Positions 38,598-47,374 of a stretch of DNA of 64,000 nucleotides are shown here, in pieces. Each line of letters opens with the position of its first letter. Position 1 is the first letter of the stretch. This DNA comes from Mesorhizobium temperatum (GTDB lineage: Bacteria; Pseudomonadota; Alphaproteobacteria; Rhizobiales; Rhizobiaceae). Location of the stretch: assembly GCF_002284575.1 (NCBI RefSeq), contig NZ_NPKJ01000040.1:102052-166051 (forward strand), given 5' to 3'. The notes under the pieces were generated by a model that was not told the DNA's origin, searched no databases, and was given only the letters and a program-made list of their open reading frames with translations. The position numbers and the translations under genes were made by a program.

Positions 38598-39352
38598 GTC
38601 CTTTGGGCGGGCTGTGGTTCGAGCAGGGTATCGAGGATGTCGGCTTCGATGGCGCTGGCTTCCGGCGAGGCAAGATCCTTACGCGGGCGCGGAAGAGGTA
38701 TGATGATTTCGCGCAGCACGCGGGCGGGGCGGCCGCTCAGCACATAGATGCGGTCGGACAGGAAGACTGCCTCGCGCACGTCGTGGGTGATCAGCAGGAC
38801 GGTCCAGCGGTGTCGGTCCCACATCATCTGAAGCCAGCGCTGCATGCCAGTGCGCGTGAGGGCGTCGAGTGCGCCGAACGGCTCGTCGAGCAACAGCATG
38901 GCGCGGTCCTGCACGACGGTACGCAACAGCGCGGCGCGCTGGCGCATTCCGCCCGAGAGCTGTGCCGGATACTTATGCTCGAAGCCCGCAAGGCCGAATT
39001 CGCCAAAGAGCGGCGCCACCTTGCCGCGCGCCGCCTTGCGGGACATGCCTTGCACTTCCAAGCCGAGCGCGGTGTTCTCGATAACCGTGCGCCAAGGCAT
39101 CAGGGCATCGTGCTGCGGCATGAAGGCAAACGGTCGGCACGCGTCGGCCAATGGCCGCCCGTCGAAGTCGACACAGCCGCCGTGGCCTTCGAGACCGCCC
39201 GTCAGCAATCTGAAGATCGTGGATTTGCCGGCTCCGGAGGGGCCGAGGATTGAAACGAATTCGCCCGGCTCGACATGCAGGGTGATGCCGGCAAGCACGT
39301 CAATGTCGCCAAAACGCTTGCTGACTTGGCGCAGCTCCAGCCGCCTGCTCAT
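38594..39352 (-). CDS. thiZ: Thiamine-precursor ABC transporter, ATP-binding protein (ThiZ)
   Basis: 252 residues, SsuB/TauB-type ATPase: Walker A GPSGAGKST, LSGGMRQRAALLRTVV, Walker B LLLDEPFGALD and LITHDVREAVFLSDRI. The ATG complementary to 39350-39352 overlaps the permease stop (ATGA). Longer in-frame readings upstream run antisense to nothing but into the permease gene and are not real. It drives uptake by the thiX permease. Confidence 0.9.
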   Translation of the reverse strand: MSRRLELRQVSKRFGDIDVLAGITLHVEPGEFVSILGPSGAGKSTIFRLLTGGLEGHGGCVDFDGRPLADACRPFAFMPQHDALMPWRTVIENTALGLEVQGMSRKAARGKVAPLFGEFGLAGFEHKYPAQLSGGMRQRAALLRTVVQDRAMLLLDEPFGALDALTRTGMQRWLQMMWDRHRWTVLLITHDVREAVFLSDRIYVLSGRPARVLREIIIPLPRPRKDLASPEASAIEADILDTLLEPQPAQRT

Positions 39353-40149
39353 GATTTTCGTGCGGCTTCGAGCCGCTCCCATGGCATGGCGGCGCGCTGG
39401 ATCAGCACCGTGGCGGCAAACAGGGCCAGCGTGAGCAAGGCGCTGATCAGCACGGCTGCGAGCACGAGATCGGGCCGGAAATTGTTCTTGGCGTTGAGCA
39501 TATAGATGCCGAGCCCTTTGGCCGCGCCGGCATACTCCGCGAAGATGGCGCCCACCACGGCATAGGTGATCGAGATGCGCAGTCCGGCGAAGAAATAGGG
39601 CAGCGAGGAGGGCAGGCGGGCCAGCAGGAAAATGCGCATGCGGGAAGCGCCCATCGAACTCAGAAGCGCCGAGATATCCCGATCCGTCGAGTCGTAACCC
39701 TGCACCAGCGCGACCAGCATGGGAAAGAAAGTCACGAGTGCGACCAGCATGATCTTCGGCGTCAGCCCGAAGCCGAACCAGAGCACGACCAGTGGGGCGA
39801 TCGCCACCAGCGGCAGCGTCTGGCTGATGATGAAGACCGGAAACAGGGCGCGGCGCAGCGGCTTGAAGAAGTCGATCAGCACCGAAAGGATGAAGGCAAC
39901 GGCCAGCGAGCAGGCGAAGCCCGCCAATGTGGCGCTGATCGTCGGCACGGTGTTGTCGAACAGCGCCTGGCGCTGCTGGATGGCCTGGGCAAGGACGCGT
40001 GACGGCGCGGGCAGCGTGGTGGGCGAGATGCTCGAGATGCGCGCATAGAGCTCCCAAGCCAAAACCAGCGTGCCGACCGATAGCAAGGCCGGTCCGACCT
40101 TGGCGAACAAGGCTGCGATTCGCGGCGCGGCGGAGAAAGGCTGGGACAT
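39349..40149 (-). CDS. thiX: Thiamine-precursor ABC transporter, permease (ThiX)
   Basis: 266 residues with six membrane segments and the EAA loop (SSMGASRMRIFLLARLPSSLPYFF, about residues 170-193). The ATG complementary to 40147-40149 is preceded by GGAGG at good distance; the in-frame upstream start lies in the leader and lacks a site. First intact gene of the thiXZY operon. Confidence 0.88.
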   Translation of the reverse strand: MSQPFSAAPRIAALFAKVGPALLSVGTLVLAWELYARISSISPTTLPAPSRVLAQAIQQRQALFDNTVPTISATLAGFACSLAVAFILSVLIDFFKPLRRALFPVFIISQTLPLVAIAPLVVLWFGFGLTPKIMLVALVTFFPMLVALVQGYDSTDRDISALLSSMGASRMRIFLLARLPSSLPYFFAGLRISITYAVVGAIFAEYAGAAKGLGIYMLNAKNNFRPDLVLAAVLISALLTLALFAATVLIQRAAMPWERLEAARKS

Positions 40150-40171
40150 GCGAGACCTCCGGCGCGAAAGA

Positions 40172-40318
40172 TCAGCGCGGGGCCGGACTGTTGGCCGAAA
40201 CCATGAGGTCGATCGCGACATGGCCATCGAGCGGGCTGACCGGGAGCGTCGAAATATTGACGACGCCGACGAAATCGCCGGTTGTCGGAGAAAGAGAAAT
40301 CTGTGCGTCAGAAAACAT
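40172..40318 (-). pseudogene. Miniature ykoF-like frame: N- and C-terminal ends of a thiamine/HMP-binding protein
   Basis: A 48-codon frame starts just after the riboswitch, behind GAGGCGGG. Its first 17 residues (MFSDAQISLSPTTGDFV) resemble the start of YkoF-type thiamine/HMP-binding proteins. Its end (GHVAIDLMVSANSP) resembles what I remember as their C-terminus. YkoF proteins are about 200 residues and precede this transporter in other rhizobia, so a roughly 150-codon in-frame deletion is the simplest reading. The resemblance is from memory and was not searched. Translation may still occur and couple to thiX. Confidence 0.45.
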
Positions 40319-40321
40319 CGC

Positions 40322-40416
40322 CCGCCTCGCTCCGCTGGTATTATCCAGATCAGCTCTAGGGTTTACGGGCTTGCAGCCCATCTCTCAGCCCCGACGATAC
40401 GGAGCACCCCTGTGGA
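40322..40416 (-). promoter_or_regulatory. TPP riboswitch (THI element)
   Basis: Read on the minus strand, the conserved THI-box blocks are all present in order: GGGGTGC, GGGGCTGAGA, an ACCC-type block (AAACCCT), AGCTGATCTGGATAATACC and CAGCGGAGCGAGG. It directly precedes the thi operon. Thiamine pyrophosphate binding should hide the ribosome site GAGGCGGG that follows, lowering uptake gene expression when thiamine is plentiful. Confidence 0.93.
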
Positions 40417-40423
40417 TGGCGGC

Positions 40424-40452
40424 AATTAAACAGATATGGGGTGGAGCTGCAA
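40424..40452 (-). promoter_or_regulatory. Promoter of the thi operon
   Basis: On the minus strand, TTGCAG (complement of 40447-40452), a 17-bp spacer and TTAATT (complement of 40424-40429). The predicted transcript would start 7-8 bases on, at the 5' edge of the TPP aptamer. The region from 40453 to 40782, between this promoter and the TauE gene, shows no gene or clear motif apart from the TauE ribosome site. Confidence 0.65.
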
Positions 40453-40782
40453 GTCTGCGTCTGACCCTTGAAACCGCAGGTCAGGGGAGGTGCGGCTTGA
40501 GCGACTGGCGTGGTCTTTCGAGGACGGTCGATTAATGCGCGGCTTCAACTTAAGAGGGTGCCAACCCAGCATCTTGTTCGAGATCGCCTCAATGTTCTGA
40601 GAAGCTAAATGACTTTGAAGATGTGAGGAAAGACGTCGATCGAGCGGACAGTTTCCCGTTCGTCGCCATTGTCGATGCCAGGCGTTTGGTGAATTGTGGA
40701 AGCATGAAGACATGAATTGCATTCGTTGTAGGCAGCGGGTTTCTATTTCGCCCATTACGACCGCGCTTTGTTGGAGAGCCAA

Positions 40783-41559
40783 ATGCAAGAATTTATCCTT
40801 TTTGCGCTCGTAGGGTTTGTAGCTCAGGCTGTCGACGGGGCTCTCGGCATGGCCTACGGCGTGGTTTGCTCGACAACACTACTGGGGTTTGGCGTGTCTC
40901 CTGCACACGCTTCGGCTTCAGTTCACGGGGCTGAGCTGTTTACCACTGCGGCCTCGGGTTCGGCTCACATCTATCACCGCAATATCGACTGGAAACTTTT
41001 CTGGCGGCTGATGCCGTTTGGCGTGCTCGGCGGCGTTCTCGGCGCTTATGTGCTCACCTCGTTTGAGGGGGCCGTCATGAAGCCATATGTGACCACATAC
41101 CTTGCGCTCGTCGGAGCTTGGCTCCTGTTTCGTTCATTCCGGCGGATCCCAAGTAAGCCGGTCCCTGCAGGCGCGGTACCTCCGCTTGGACTTGGTGGTG
41201 GATTTCTGGATGCCGCAGGGGGTGGCGGGTGGGGTCCCATCGTAACGACGGGCCTTCTCGGTTTTGGCGGGACGCCCCGCTACGTTATTGGTACGGTAAA
41301 TGCCACCGAGTTCCTCACCACGTTGTCGGTGTCTCTAACCTTCTTGTTTGCCTTGCTAACCGGCCATTGGCAGGAGGCAGGGGGGCTGATAGAAAATCTA
41401 CTCCCCGTTGCCGGCTTGGTCCTTGGTGGTGTTATCGCAGCGCCTATGGCCGGATTGATGGTGAAGTCAATCGCAGAAAAGACGCTTCTCAGGCTCGTTG
41501 GTATTCTCATCATACTGCTTGCAGGCTGGCAAACCGCCCAACTCTTCGAACTGGTGTAA
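40783..41559 (+). CDS. TauE/SafE family sulfite/organic-anion exporter-like membrane protein
   Basis: 258 residues, about eight hydrophobic segments. The two half-repeats open with VGFVAQAVDGALGMAYGV and LGGGFLDAAGGGGWGPI, the Gly-rich motifs of TauE/SafE. Members move sulfite, sulfoacetate or other small anions across the inner membrane. The ATG at 40783 follows GGAGAGCC. Codon choice and base composition are somewhat less GC-rich than the neighbours, which could mean recent acquisition. No sulfur-metabolism gene is adjacent. Confidence 0.85.
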   Translation: MQEFILFALVGFVAQAVDGALGMAYGVVCSTTLLGFGVSPAHASASVHGAELFTTAASGSAHIYHRNIDWKLFWRLMPFGVLGGVLGAYVLTSFEGAVMKPYVTTYLALVGAWLLFRSFRRIPSKPVPAGAVPPLGLGGGFLDAAGGGGWGPIVTTGLLGFGGTPRYVIGTVNATEFLTTLSVSLTFLFALLTGHWQEAGGLIENLLPVAGLVLGGVIAAPMAGLMVKSIAEKTLLRLVGILIILLAGWQTAQLFELV

Positions 41560-41693
41560 ACTGAAGACACATCGAACATGTTGTCGGCATCGCTCCCCTG
41601 GCGGCGGTGCCGGAGACAAAAAACTCAATTTTCAAATGGAACGAAAAGACGCCTTTGTGGTTTGGCTCGCTTGGACAACCGGAGGCCGAGTCG

Positions 41694-42203
41694 ATGAAAA
41701 GATTGGTTGCAACAACAGGGTTGGCGCTGGCGGTCGCGATGCCTGCAGCGGCTCAGGACACCGCGACCGCGAAAGCCGAATTCGTCAACATGGCCGGCGA
41801 GAAGAATGGCACGGCCACGCTGACCGAGACGGCGCAGGGCGTGCTGATAGCGTTGGAGGTAACAGGACTGCCTCCGGGCGAATGGGTCGCGTTCCATGTT
41901 CATGAAACCGGAAAGTGCGACCATCAGACCGGCCATGACTCGGCCGGTGGGCACTTCAATCCGACGAATGCCGAACATGGATACCTCACTGGAAAAGGCC
42001 CGCACGCGGGCGATATGCCAAATCAGCGGGTCGGCGCCGACGGCGTTTTGCGTGCCCAGGCTTTCAACAGCATGGTCAAGCTGGATGGTGGAGAAACGGC
42101 GATACGAGGCAAGGCATTGATGATCCACGGCGGACAGGACGACTACAAAAGCCAGCCTGCCGGTGATGCCGGAAATCGTCAGGCCTGCGCCGTGATCGAG
42201 TGA
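41694..42203 (+). CDS. sodC: Periplasmic Cu,Zn superoxide dismutase
   Basis: 169 residues with a 21-residue signal peptide ending AAA-Q. Metal-binding residues include His68 and His70 (WVAFHVHETGKC) and the HFNPTNAEHG block; Cys75 and Cys165 should form the conserved disulphide. The enzyme converts superoxide to peroxide in the periplasm. GGAGG lies upstream of ATG 41694. It is transcribed alone. Confidence 0.93.
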   Translation: MKRLVATTGLALAVAMPAAAQDTATAKAEFVNMAGEKNGTATLTETAQGVLIALEVTGLPPGEWVAFHVHETGKCDHQTGHDSAGGHFNPTNAEHGYLTGKGPHAGDMPNQRVGADGVLRAQAFNSMVKLDGGETAIRGKALMIHGGQDDYKSQPAGDAGNRQACAVIE

Positions 42204-42402
42204 GAAACCCCAAGATGATTAGAGACCTGTCCAACATATGATCGGACCGGCTTTTCAACCTCGGCGGCCAGGTAGTGGTACGTCGTCGGAGCCTCTGGCA
42301 CTAGGAGAAGCCAGACGGTAAGTTCGTGCGCCTGCAGAGGAATTGACGACGCAGCCATCGCGCCGAAGCTGGCCTTTCATTTTGCGACTGCCGGATGATT
42401 GC

Positions 42403-43413
42403 ATGAACGATACTTCTCCTATGGGTGTGCCCTCCACGGGTCTTGCCCAGTCAGCCATTTCCGCCCGCGGCCTGGTCAAGACGTTCGGCAAGCTGCGCGC
42501 CGTCGATGGTATCGATCTCGATGTGCCGCGCGGCATGATTTTCGCCATCCTGGGTCCGAACGGTGCCGGCAAGACAACGCTGATGCGCATGCTCGCGACG
42601 CTGTCGCGCCCCGACGCCGGCTCTGCGACCGTGATGGGGCACGATCTCGTGCAGGCCCCGCATGCGGTCCGTGCGGCAATCGCCATGACCGGGCAGTTCG
42701 CTTCGCTCGACGAGGACTTGACGGGCCGGGAGAACCTCGTCCTGCTCGCCCGACTCTGGGGTTTTCGCGGTCGCGCCGCGAAAGCCCGTTCGGACGACCT
42801 GCTCGCGGCTTTCGGCTTGTCCGAAGCGGCGACGAAGCAGGTGAGGGATTATTCGGGTGGCATGCGAAGGCGGCTCGACATAGCCGCCTCGCTGGTCATC
42901 ACACCGGGCGTGCTGTTCCTTGACGAGCCGACTACAGGCCTCGATCCAAACGCCCGCAAGGATGTCTGGGGCATGATCCGCGGCCTCGCCGAGGCCGGCG
43001 TCACCATCCTGCTCACCACGCAATATCTCGAAGAGGCCGATCAACTTGCAGCGCGCATCGCCGTCATCGACCACGGCAGGAAGATCGCCGAGGGTACCAG
43101 CCGCGAATTGAAGGCGGCCACCGGCTCCGGTTTTCTCCATGTCGCGCTCGCCGATGTCGCACGGCTGGACCAAGCGGCGACCATTCTGGAACGCCGGCTG
43201 GAGCACCCTGTCCAACGCAGCGCCGAAGGCGCGGAACTCTCCGTCCTTGCCGGCACAGCGAAGGCCGCCAACGAGGCGCTGGCCGAACTGGTCGCCGCCG
43301 GCATCGAGCTGTCGGATTTCTCCATGGGCCAACCCAGTCTCGAGGAGGTCTTCTTCGCGCTGACGGGCCAGCCAGGCCTCGGTGAAAGCCGGAAGGGAGG
43401 CGACAAGCCATGA
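42403..43413 (+). CDS. ABC-2 type transporter, ATP-binding protein (DrrA-like)
   Basis: 336 residues: Walker A GPNGAGKTT (about residues 55-63), YSGGMRRRLDIAASL, Walker B LFLDEPTTGLDPNARKDVW, LLTTQYLEEADQLA, and a 90-residue C-terminal domain as in DrrA (daunorubicin resistance). ATG 42403 is the first in a plausible place; ATG 42421 six codons later is an alternative. It overlaps the permease gene by 4 bp and exports an unknown hydrophobic compound with it. Confidence 0.88.
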   Translation: MNDTSPMGVPSTGLAQSAISARGLVKTFGKLRAVDGIDLDVPRGMIFAILGPNGAGKTTLMRMLATLSRPDAGSATVMGHDLVQAPHAVRAAIAMTGQFASLDEDLTGRENLVLLARLWGFRGRAAKARSDDLLAAFGLSEAATKQVRDYSGGMRRRLDIAASLVITPGVLFLDEPTTGLDPNARKDVWGMIRGLAEAGVTILLTTQYLEEADQLAARIAVIDHGRKIAEGTSRELKAATGSGFLHVALADVARLDQAATILERRLEHPVQRSAEGAELSVLAGTAKAANEALAELVAAGIELSDFSMGQPSLEEVFFALTGQPGLGESRKGGDKP

Positions 43414-44216
43414 TCGACTCGACATCCCTGCAGCGGCTGCAAAGCGTCGCCCGACCTAAGACCCCATCAGCCCTTTCCAACGCGCTGGTCTTCGGATGGC
43501 GCGCGGTGCTGAAATTCAAGCATGTGCCGGAGCAGCTCTTCGATCTGGTGATGACTCCGATCATGTTCACCCTGCTCTTCACCTTCGTCTTCGGCGGTGC
43601 GCTCGCCGGTTCGCCTGGCGAATACCTGCAGTTCTTCCTACCCGGCATCCTCGTACAAACCGTGGTGTTCAACGCAGTCTATTCGGGCATGGGTTTGTCG
43701 ACCGACCTCGGCAAGGGCTTATTCGACCGCTTCCGATCGCTGCCGATCTGGTCGCTGTCTCCGTTCGCCGGCCTGATGGTGGGTGACATCCTGCGGCATT
43801 TGATTGCCGCCTCGATCATTCTCACCATCGGGCTGATCCTCGGCTACCGGCCTGAGGCAGGCATCCTCGGCGTGCTTGCCGCCTTCGCCATGCTGATCGC
43901 CATCGGGTTCGGCATGGGCTGGGTATTCATCGTGCTCGGCCTGCTGATCCGCACGCCAACCACGGTGATGACGCTCGGCTTTACCTTCCTGTTCCCGCTC
44001 GTCTTCGCCTCCAACATCATGGTCGACCCCGGCACCATGCCGGACTGGCTGCGGGCCATCGTCGAAGTCAATCCAGTGTCGCTGATGACGACGGCGCTGC
44101 GCGGGCTGATGGCTGGCGGGGCGACGCTCGGTCAGGTCGTCCTCGCGCTGATTGCGCCGGTGGCGCTCACCGCGATCCTGGCGCCGACGACACTATGGCT
44201 GTATCTCAGAAGGTGA
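43410..44216 (+). CDS. ABC-2 type transporter, permease (DrrB-like)
   Basis: 268 residues, six membrane segments, with the ABC-2 motif around ANIMVDPGTMPDWLRAIVEVNP before the last helix. It begins with an ATGA overlap and pairs with the DrrA-like ATPase. Substrate unknown; the pair resembles drug or lipid exporters. Confidence 0.88.
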   Translation: MIDSTSLQRLQSVARPKTPSALSNALVFGWRAVLKFKHVPEQLFDLVMTPIMFTLLFTFVFGGALAGSPGEYLQFFLPGILVQTVVFNAVYSGMGLSTDLGKGLFDRFRSLPIWSLSPFAGLMVGDILRHLIAASIILTIGLILGYRPEAGILGVLAAFAMLIAIGFGMGWVFIVLGLLIRTPTTVMTLGFTFLFPLVFASNIMVDPGTMPDWLRAIVEVNPVSLMTTALRGLMAGGATLGQVVLALIAPVALTAILAPTTLWLYLRR

Positions 44217-44285
44217 GAGGAGCCAAACGGTCGCGGTCCTGATCGCCTGAGCGTCAACAATGCGCCCAGGATGGACCTGCGCTTC

Positions 44286-44735
44286 TTAAAAGTCGACGCG
44301 AGGCGTGTCCTGCATCTGGCGCTCGAACACGAGCCAGAAGGGCGATCCCCGGGTTTCGGCATACCAACGCTCGAAACCCGCCAGGGCCTCAGGAATGTCG
44401 TTAGCGGATTCCTCTTTGTCCGAGGCCCGGAATATCGCCAGTACAACCTGGCCGAAACGCGCAATCACCTCCGAACGCGCTTCGCTGTCGGAATTCCAGC
44501 CGAGTCGCGTGCGCAGCGTGGCGAAGGCGCTGGCGACGGCTATCTCCTCACTCTCGGCCGATGCCATGGCCTCGGCGATCGCCTGCATGAGATTGAGCCG
44601 CCTGAAGGCGAAGGCGCGCTCTTGTTCGAGCGCAGCTATCCGGACTGCAGCTTCCCGCCGGAAACGGCCTTCGGCGACCTTGGCGGCCTCGGCCGCTGAC
44701 TTGAGCTCAACGAGAAAGCGGGTTGTCACCGTCAT
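44286..44735 (-). CDS. Hypothetical alpha-helical protein
   Basis: 149 residues starting at the ATG complementary to 44733-44735. The first 70 residues are Ala/Glu/Arg-rich and look coiled-coil (KSAAEAAKVAEGRFRREAAV). No family recognised. It lies just downstream of tRNA-Sec on the same strand, 17 bp away; a longer in-frame reading would run through the tRNA and is rejected. Confidence 0.6.
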   Translation of the reverse strand: MTVTTRFLVELKSAAEAAKVAEGRFRREAAVRIAALEQERAFAFRRLNLMQAIAEAMASAESEEIAVASAFATLRTRLGWNSDSEARSEVIARFGQVVLAIFRASDKEESANDIPEALAGFERWYAETRGSPFWLVFERQMQDTPRVDF

Positions 44736-44751
44736 CGCGCCTTTGCGAGAG

Positions 44752-44847
44752 TGGCGGAAGAGAGTGGGAGTCGAACCCACCAAGGACCGGCTCGCGGCCC
44801 CTCCCGGATTTGAAGTCCGGACGCCCCACCGGGGACGATGCTCCTCC
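44752..44847 (-). tRNA. selC: tRNA-Sec (anticodon TCA)
   Basis: On the minus strand the gene runs from GGAGGAG to CTCTTCCG-CCA, 96 nt including an encoded CCA. The anticodon loop CTTCAAA carries TCA, the long variable arm (GGGGCCGC...GGTCC) and T-arm GGGTTCGACTCCC are typical of selenocysteine tRNA, and the length is well above ordinary tRNAs. It inserts selenocysteine at UGA, so selA, selB and a selenoprotein gene should exist elsewhere. The integrase gene lies on its 5' side. Confidence 0.92.
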
Positions 44848-44916
44848 AACTATTTGAAATAACTTCATTTTCTTCGTTTTGCCACGGTATCAAAAACGAC
44901 GTTTGCTACCGGATTG

Positions 44917-46083
44917 CTACCCAATGGGTTTTAGCGCGCGCTGAATCGCCTCGTCAACGCGCTCGGCGGCGTCAGCCTGCATGCCCGGCATCACATGGCT
45001 GTAAAGGTCCAGCGTGATGCCGATCGACGAATGCCCAAGCCGCTCGCTCGCAATCTTCGGATGGACGCCGGATGACAGCATCTGCGACGCGTGAGTGTGC
45101 CGCAAGTCATGGAATCGGATCCTGGGCAGGGCGCTGCGCTGGATGATTTTATTTTTCGTCCACTCGCGCGTGAGTGAACGGGGCTGGAGGGCGCTGCCGT
45201 CGATCTGGGCGACGACGAAACTGTCTGGCCCCGGTCGAATGCCAAGCCGCAACTGTTCCTCAGCCTGCCGGGCGCGATGCGCCTTCAGTTCGGTAATGAC
45301 GGTCGAAGACAGGGCAATGGTCCGCGCGCGACCGGACTTCGGTTCCTTGTAGCGAACATCTCCCGCGTCTGTTTGTTCGGCGCTCTCGACCACGGACAGT
45401 TGGCGAAGATTGTCGCCAAGCTCGACATTGCGCCAACGCAGGGCGATGATCTCGCCGCGGCGCAGCCCGCACATGACAGCCAGCAGCACAGGCACGAATA
45501 GGCGCGACGGTCTGAGTGCGTCGAGCAGGGCGCCAGTCTGCGCGGCGTCATAGACAGTCATCCGCTTGCGCTCGACCTTGGGCGGGGTCGTGGCCCTAGC
45601 CGGATTTTTGGCCAACCGCTCCCACGTGACAGCTTGCTCTAAGGCTTTGATCAGCGCTCGCCGCATATGATGGACCGTGTGCGGCGAAAGCCCGCCTGTG
45701 CCGTCACTCCGGCCTGACCGAAGGGCCTTGGTGAAAGCAGCATCAATGCGGTCCGTCTTCAGCTTCGCCAGCACAACGTCGCCCATCAGCGGGACGATGT
45801 TCTTGCGGCACAGTTCGGTATAGCGCTCCAGCGTCTTCGGCGCGACCGACGGCTTGATGAAGGCAATCCATTCGTCGAGGAATTGCGCGACGGTCTGCTT
45901 CGTGGGCTCGACGTAGTTGCCGCTCTTCAATTCGGTGATGAGGCGAGCGCATTCCTCTTCGGCCTTCCGTTTCGATGTGGTTTCGAAAGTGTGCCACTTG
46001 CGGCGGCGCTTGCCGGCCGCATCGTAGATATCGAGAACGATTGCCCATTTGCCGGGTGAGCGCTCTTTGACGTGGCCTTTCAT
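44917..46083 (-). CDS. Phage tyrosine integrase
   Basis: 388 residues from the ATG complementary to 46081-46083, behind GGAGGAG. It has an N-terminal AP2-like arm-binding domain, a SAM-like core-binding domain (about residues 60-165), and the catalytic domain with Arg in CGLRRGEIIALRW, HDLRHTHAS, and LGHSSIGITLDLYSHV carrying His and the nucleophile Tyr. It would integrate or excise the phage. It lies 69 bp from tRNA-Sec and overlaps the regulator upstream by 4 bp (ATGA). Confidence 0.93.
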   Translation of the reverse strand: MKGHVKERSPGKWAIVLDIYDAAGKRRRKWHTFETTSKRKAEEECARLITELKSGNYVEPTKQTVAQFLDEWIAFIKPSVAPKTLERYTELCRKNIVPLMGDVVLAKLKTDRIDAAFTKALRSGRSDGTGGLSPHTVHHMRRALIKALEQAVTWERLAKNPARATTPPKVERKRMTVYDAAQTGALLDALRPSRLFVPVLLAVMCGLRRGEIIALRWRNVELGDNLRQLSVVESAEQTDAGDVRYKEPKSGRARTIALSSTVITELKAHRARQAEEQLRLGIRPGPDSFVVAQIDGSALQPRSLTREWTKNKIIQRSALPRIRFHDLRHTHASQMLSSGVHPKIASERLGHSSIGITLDLYSHVMPGMQADAAERVDEAIQRALKPIG

Positions 46084-46841
46084 TTCGGTTCTCCTCCGTA
46101 TTTTGTTTTGTAGAGCCGGCGCAACCGGGTCCCCCATCCCGACTGGTCCCAGAAGGGCGGCGGGATACCATACCGCTCGGCAAAGGCTTGCGGGTCCGCC
46201 GCCTCTTCTTCAGACAGTTGTTGGATCTGGGCAGCGATATAGTTTTCCTGCTCGTCGTCCGAGAGTGCTTCGTATCGTGCTACTTCCTCTGGCGTGTCCT
46301 CGCGGTGGTAGAGGATCCCGAGGAATCGATTTTGGCGTCGTATCTCGTTCCGTCGCTCGATCTCCTCCACGTGTTCACGGGCCGCTTCCACATGCTTTTC
46401 AGACTTTCGCAAGCCGCCCTTCAGCGTCCGCGACTGCACGATGTCGCCGATCATGTTGTACAGCGTGACAACCAAGTGGTGGATGGCGAGAACACCCTCG
46501 GAGGCGACTTCTCCGTGGTCGCTCGCCAACGTGAAGATGTCATTTATTTCGTCTTGGCCGAACAGCAGGTCTTTGTTGTCGGGTCTTACGAGCCGCCGCC
46601 ATACAGCGTGCAGATCGACCGACTGGTTTGCTAGGACCTTTGTACCATCGCTCGAAAGATCGACGATTTGCTCAAGCTCGTTGTCGATTAGCAGCCCGAG
46701 CTGACAGAGACGCCGAATCGCTTCCGACTTGCTCTGAATGCGGTTCTGATGCTGCCACTCCTCGATGGCTTCCAGTTCCTCAGCACTGATCACCATCTGC
46801 AAGCGCTCGCTGTCGCCCTTGCCAAGCTTCGGTCTCGCCAT
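46080..46841 (-). CDS. Ribbon-helix-helix regulator-like protein of the integrase operon
   Basis: 253 residues. Residues 1-50 (KLGKGDSERLQMVISAEELE... SKSEAIRRLCQLG) fit a ribbon-helix-helix DNA-binding fold; the rest is helical with an acidic, Glu-rich coiled segment (EKHVEAAREHVEEIERRNEI). Start chosen at the ATG complementary to 46839-46841; upstream in-frame codons run into the control region. Transcribed with the integrase, it may control lysogeny or integration. No closer family recognised. Confidence 0.65.
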   Translation of the reverse strand: MARPKLGKGDSERLQMVISAEELEAIEEWQHQNRIQSKSEAIRRLCQLGLLIDNELEQIVDLSSDGTKVLANQSVDLHAVWRRLVRPDNKDLLFGQDEINDIFTLASDHGEVASEGVLAIHHLVVTLYNMIGDIVQSRTLKGGLRKSEKHVEAAREHVEEIERRNEIRRQNRFLGILYHREDTPEEVARYEALSDDEQENYIAAQIQQLSEEEAADPQAFAERYGIPPPFWDQSGWGTRLRRLYKTKYGGEPK

Positions 46842-46946
46842 GTCGTTTCCCACAGTTTGATGTGAAAAATACACACAAAACGGTTGCAGGCAAGACAAAA
46901 CAGGACTAGGACAGTTTCCTACACATGTTTGGTATCTTTATGATGA
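46842..46946. promoter_or_regulatory. Early divergent control region of the prophage
   Basis: The 105-bp AT-richer gap separates leftward int/regulator genes from rightward early genes. It contains TGTG-seven bases-CACA near 46861, and TAGGA-CAGTT-TCCTA at 46907-46921. A rightward promoter candidate is TTGCAG, 17 bp, TAGGAC. These dyads are likely operators of the lysis/lysogeny switch. Confidence 0.45.
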
Positions 46947-47171
46947 ATGGAAACGGAACAGATGACACTCGACGAAGCGCTCTCTCATGCCACCGTGTCT
47001 GTCCCTGACGCGGGCAGGCTGTTTTTCAACCTTGCTCGCAATGCATCATACGATGCCGCCAAACGTGGCGACATTCAAACGATCAAGATCGGCGGGAAGA
47101 TGGTGGTGCCGGTGGCGCCGATAGCCGCCCAGCTCGGACTCCAATTTAAGGCGGCGGGGAGGGCGGCTTGA
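46947..47171 (+). CDS. Small DNA-binding protein, excisionase-like
   Basis: 74 residues. VSVPDAGRLFFNLARNASY followed by AKRGDIQTIKIGGKMVVPVA matches the helix-turn-helix plus wing layout of excisionase/MerR-like proteins. First gene of the rightward early operon. Function in excision or regulation is inferred from position and fold. Confidence 0.6.
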   Translation: METEQMTLDEALSHATVSVPDAGRLFFNLARNASYDAAKRGDIQTIKIGGKMVVPVAPIAAQLGLQFKAAGRAA

Positions 47172-47374
47172 GCACACAAGTGAGCCAGATCGACGACGAC
47201 ATGAACGCCGAACAAGAGCGCGCCTTTTTCGAATGGCGCGACCTTCGCAATAAGGCAGCAGCTACCGGCGACATGGCCGACGCTCACGCCGCCGGCAAGG
47301 CCTTCGGCGCGTTCTTCTACGCCTATGTCGCCAACACCTATCGCCCCGCACCAAACACAGGGCATCGGCCTTGA
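47168..47374 (+). CDS. Hypothetical phage early protein
   Basis: 68 residues, TTG start at 47168 overlapping the previous stop and preceded by GGGGAGGGC; an internal ATG at 47201 is possible. Helical, acidic N-half. Tight overlaps on both sides support it being real. Not recognised. Confidence 0.55.
   Translation: MSTQVSQIDDDMNAEQERAFFEWRDLRNKAAATGDMADAHAAGKAFGAFFYAYVANTYRPAPNTGHRP

Noticed and set aside
40426..40788. 120-codon minus-strand frame upstream of the thi promoter
   Set aside because: Runs through the thi promoter, lacks a family match and a ribosome site.
44286..44849. Longer version of the hypothetical gene, extending through tRNA-Sec
   Set aside because: The first 38 codons are the tRNA sequence itself; the start at 44735 is used instead.
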